From NCBI GenBank assembly GCA_902775475.1, contig CACYME010000021.1, forward strand, positions 1-64,000: a DNA stretch of 64,000 nucleotides, written 5' to 3'. The notes beneath the pieces were generated by a model. That model was not told where the DNA came from. It was given only the letters and a program-made list of their open reading frames with translations, and did no database searches. Made by a program: the position numbers and the translations under genes. This document shows positions 61,489 to 64,000 of the stretch, piece after piece. This DNA comes from an uncultured Prevotellaceae bacterium. Lineage in GTDB: Bacteria > Bacteroidota > Bacteroidia > Bacteroidales > Bacteroidaceae. Position 1 is the first letter of the stretch; every line of letters starts with the position of its first letter.

Positions 61489-63804
61489 TTACTTCAACAC
61501 GACCTTCTTGCCATTCACGATGTAGAGGCCCTTCGTGGGCTGCATCACGCGCTGGCCGCTCAGGTTGAAGATGGCGTTCTCCTTGGCCACGGTGTTCTCC
61601 ACGGTGCTGATGCCCGTCTCACCGCCGAAGCCGATGAACGTGCGGGCACTATTGCCGCTAACGTGCAGATAAGCCTTGCCGGCAGCCACCTTCTGGCCAT
61701 TAGCCTTGTAGAAGCCGAGGCCATTTTTGCCATTGTTCAGAATATAGTTTGCACCATTGTTGGGGTCGGTGGAAGACAGCGAAGCGATTTTCTCCAGCAC
61801 GCCGACGAGGGCATTACCCACCACGTCGTCAGCCTGGTCGTTGGGGCCAAGCACGGGAACGTTCACAGAAACAGCACCATTGGTACTACGCAGCAGCAGA
61901 CCTTCACCGGCAGGAATCTGGTTCTTCTGTGTGAAGTTGATAGTCTCACCATCAACGGTAGCGATGTAGGCCTCGATGCCACTATTGCTGAAGTCGAGTG
62001 CTTCGCGTGAGCAGAAGGTGGCAAAGCCAGCATCGCTGACGTTTGCAGGAACAGAAACGGCCTCAATGCTGGAAGTACCCTTGATAGCGTTCACACTGAA
62101 ATAAGTTTCACCGTTGCCCTTCAACAGCACCTCATAGCCAAGCAGCAGTGTGCCATTGGTCTTGCAGCCCCAAGCGGACTTGAGAGCATCGGTGCCAAGC
62201 TGAACGGGAATAGAAGCGCCAGCCGTGGGAGAAGAAGTAAACTCGCTGGCAATGGTGAAGTTGGCATCGGTAGTAAATTCGCTGGTGTAGGGATCTAACG
62301 TCTTGCTGCGGAACTCACCGACGATAAATCCTTTAACGAAGATGTCTTTCCGGCCCTGAGCGTCGCCGTTGATGACATCATCCACGGTGAAGGGGTTGTT
62401 GATGGTACCTTTTGCGTTGGGGTCAACCACGGTAAGTGTGTAGCTGGCAGAACTAACTTTCCATTCATCATTACCGGCAAAGGTAGCGGAAATGGTGGTG
62501 GTGCCAGCGCCCACGACTTCAACCACGCCCTGCTGGCTGATGGTGGCGACGGCGGGGTCGGAGGATGCGTAGGTCACGGCCTCGGTGAAGTTATCGGCCA
62601 TGCCTAGATTAGGAGCCTGGAATATTTCACCAATGGTAATCTCATATCCTTCGATGTCACCGAACGAGAGTTCGGGGTCAGCCTTCTGGGGGCGATTGAA
62701 GGAAACGAGATAGTTGTTTTTGTCAAACTCTGGAGTACTATTGTATTTCTTCACCAAGCCGCAGGCGACCACTTGGTCACCAACCTGCAAGTCGTCCTTG
62801 CTGGCGAAATCGGCACTTTGAAGGCCTTTGCCGCTGTACACCTCCATCTGAGTGGTTGTCGTGCCATCATCGGAAATCCAATAGGTGATGGAGCTGTAAG
62901 TGCTGTTTTAGCTGTCAACCTGTGAGACTACGCCTTTCACATAAACCTTATTAGGAGAGGTGGAGCTGCCCAGCGTGTTGATATAGGCAATAGCATTGGC
63001 CACACTGTAGGGGTTATTGGCTGTGCCAGGGGCGTTGGGGTCAACCACGGTGAGTGTGTAACTGGCCGAGCTGGATTTCCAATCATCGTCACCAGCAAAT
63101 GAAGCGGTGATGGTGGTGGTGCCAGCTTCAGCACCCAGAGTCAACTCGCCAGCATCGCTAATAGTGGCAACTGCGGTGTTGGACGACTCATAGCTGATGG
63201 TACCGTTGAAGTTGTCGGCGTATGCGAGTGCAGGGGCTTGGAAAGTCTCACCAAGATTGATAGTGTATTCTTCAACATCGCCATAGGAGAATGCTGGGTC
63301 AGACTTAGTGACTGAAGAACCTGAAATTGAATATGTTATTTTGAAAGTCTCAATATATACAGAATTGGTCGTTGCTTTAATTGTAATAACCAAAGTGCCA
63401 GGTCCTGTTGTTGGAGTTACGGTCATATCCTTATCGACAAAGGCAGAATTACCAAGTCCTGAAATTCCGGTTAGAGTGGCAAATTCGGTTCCATTCATTG
63501 TAGCATTGGCATCACCATTACCAGCACTCTTATTATTGTGGACACCAAGTGTTATTCCTGTAATCGTTACATCTTCAGGAACATCTTCAATAGTAAGAGT
63601 TGCAGAATTACCATTTGTAAGTTGGCCTGGAGTATTGTAAGTTTGTGAGTAGGATGCCGTAGTTCCTGTAATGGCCGTTCCTGTAACACTCACCTTTGTC
63701 TTTGACTGAACAGTATACGTTACAGTCTCTGCCCACGCCGTTCCTACTCCCGCGAGCAATAGCCCGAGCAGGAGCAACATTTTTGTTTGTAAATGTTTGA
63801 TCAT
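61489..63804 (-). pseudogene. Ig-like/DUF6359-type secreted protein gene split by one in-frame stop
   Basis: One reading frame runs from ATG 63804 to the stop at 61489, broken only by TAA at 62908-62910. The 5' part (298 residues, 62908-63804) has a signal peptide (LLLLGLLLAGVGTAWA) and one Ig-like plus OB-fold unit; the 3' part (61489-62847 from its first ATG) continues without a gap in homology (NSTYSSITYWISDDGTTTTQ). Each part has a repeat of the order Ig-like (ATISxxG, SASYTLTVVDPNA) then DUF6359-like (VYVKGVVSQVDS, IFVKGFIVGEF). The end (IFNLSGQRVMQPTKGLYIVN) resembles a type IX secretion sorting tail. Nonsense mutation, sequence error or readthrough are the options. Confidence 0.8.
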
Positions 63805-63895
63805 AATACTTTTATTAAGTTAGTTTGACATAAAATTGTTTTATTTCTCTGAATGGTTCAATGCCTGCATCATCCCGACGCAGGAAATACGGGTG

Positions 63896-63988
63896 CAAAG
63901 TTACGAAGAAAAAAACTGAACGCAAAAAAAATAATCAAGCTTTTTTTAGTAAAAAGAAAAGCGGTATAAAAATAAATGTGTATCTTTG
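63896..63988. promoter_or_regulatory. Divergent promoters at the right edge
   Basis: TAACTTTG on the minus strand (complement of 63896-63903) serves the surface-protein gene. TATCTTTG on the plus strand (63981-63988) must serve a gene beyond the window. Confidence 0.65.
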
Positions 63989-64000
63989 CACATCAAAATC

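Noticed and set aside
62908-62910. In-frame TAA as programmed recoding
   Set aside because: TAA is not used for selenocysteine or pyrrolysine, and no recoding structure is apparent; mutation or error is simpler.
1-64000. tRNA, rRNA or transposase genes
   Set aside because: Reading both strands showed no cloverleaf with a CCA-type end, no rRNA-like stretch and no DDE or tyrosine recombinase motif.

Overview
The window looks like chromosomal DNA of a GC-rich member of the Bacteroidales, most likely Prevotellaceae. Nearly every transcription unit is preceded by the Bacteroidetes -7 box TANNTTTG (seen as TACCTTTG, TATCTTTG or TAACTTTG), sometimes with a TTTG -33 box about 19-20 bp upstream. Gene families typical of this group are present: HU-CCDC81/SPOR proteins, TPR-AraC hybrids, wHTH plus beta-barrel pairs, FtsX-type permease sets, fucI-fucP, DUF1573, and C-terminally sorted Ig-like surface proteins. 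No rRNA, tRNA, CRISPR array or insertion-sequence transposase was recognised.

Layout. 1-3.4 kb: the end of a surface-polysaccharide operon (DegT aminotransferase, GHMP sugar kinase, nucleotidyltransferase, nucleotide-sugar epimerase). 3.5-8.9 kb: a RadD-like helicase, then an FtsX/MacB-type permease and its ATPase. 9.5-14.8 kb: FHA and SPOR proteins, rfbC, ugd, a lipoprotein, nudC. 15-24 kb: DUF6078 protein, TPR-AraC regulator, a small protein, two sister lipoproteins, a YARHG protein, a 5'-nucleotidase family enzyme, an MFS transporter. 24-38.7 kb: GH28, two more FtsX permeases, a small exported protein, a membrane-bound winged-helix regulator with an outer-membrane barrel, a HlyD-type adaptor, msrA, and a response regulator/histidine kinase pair. 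38.8-44 kb: two PaaK-type CoA ligases, GH88, an ACT protein, a hotdog thioesterase. 44-52 kb: xylB-xylA, two small genes, fucI-fucP-mutarotase. 52-64 kb: a sigma-factor/macro-like fusion next to an apparent HsdR remnant, a VWA protein, aspS, GH105, DUF1573, rny, zapA with a coiled-coil partner, an unknown protein, a small LWDDEE-tailed protein, and a surface protein gene broken by one in-frame stop.

How the genes work together. The most striking signal is a 17-bp dyad (TGTCWAA-N3-TTWGACA, often doubled with a 6-bp spacer) placed 49-50 bp upstream of the -7 box of five transcription units spread over 30 kb: three FtsX permeases, one small exported protein and the HlyD adaptor. It also lies upstream of the response-regulator gene and of the membrane-bound regulator. 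I infer that these scattered genes form one regulon controlled by the REC-Fis response regulator at 37072-37599, which together would encode a multi-permease ABC exporter or envelope-stress machine. A second layer is suggested by three direct repeats at 11-bp spacing in front of the outer-membrane barrel gene next to the membrane-bound regulator. GH28, GH88 and GH105 point to pectin and other uronate-polysaccharide use; the fuc and xyl operons point to use of the released sugars.

The intergenic DNA is rich in repeats: arrays of the palindrome ATATACCGATGGTATAT at 32- and 22-bp pitch, three 33-bp iteron-like repeats, a 23-bp tandem repeat, GC-rich REP/BIME pairs (one inside a coding sequence), three copies of an AT-rich element of about 300-380 bp, and many low-complexity short-unit repeats folded into long hairpins at gene ends.
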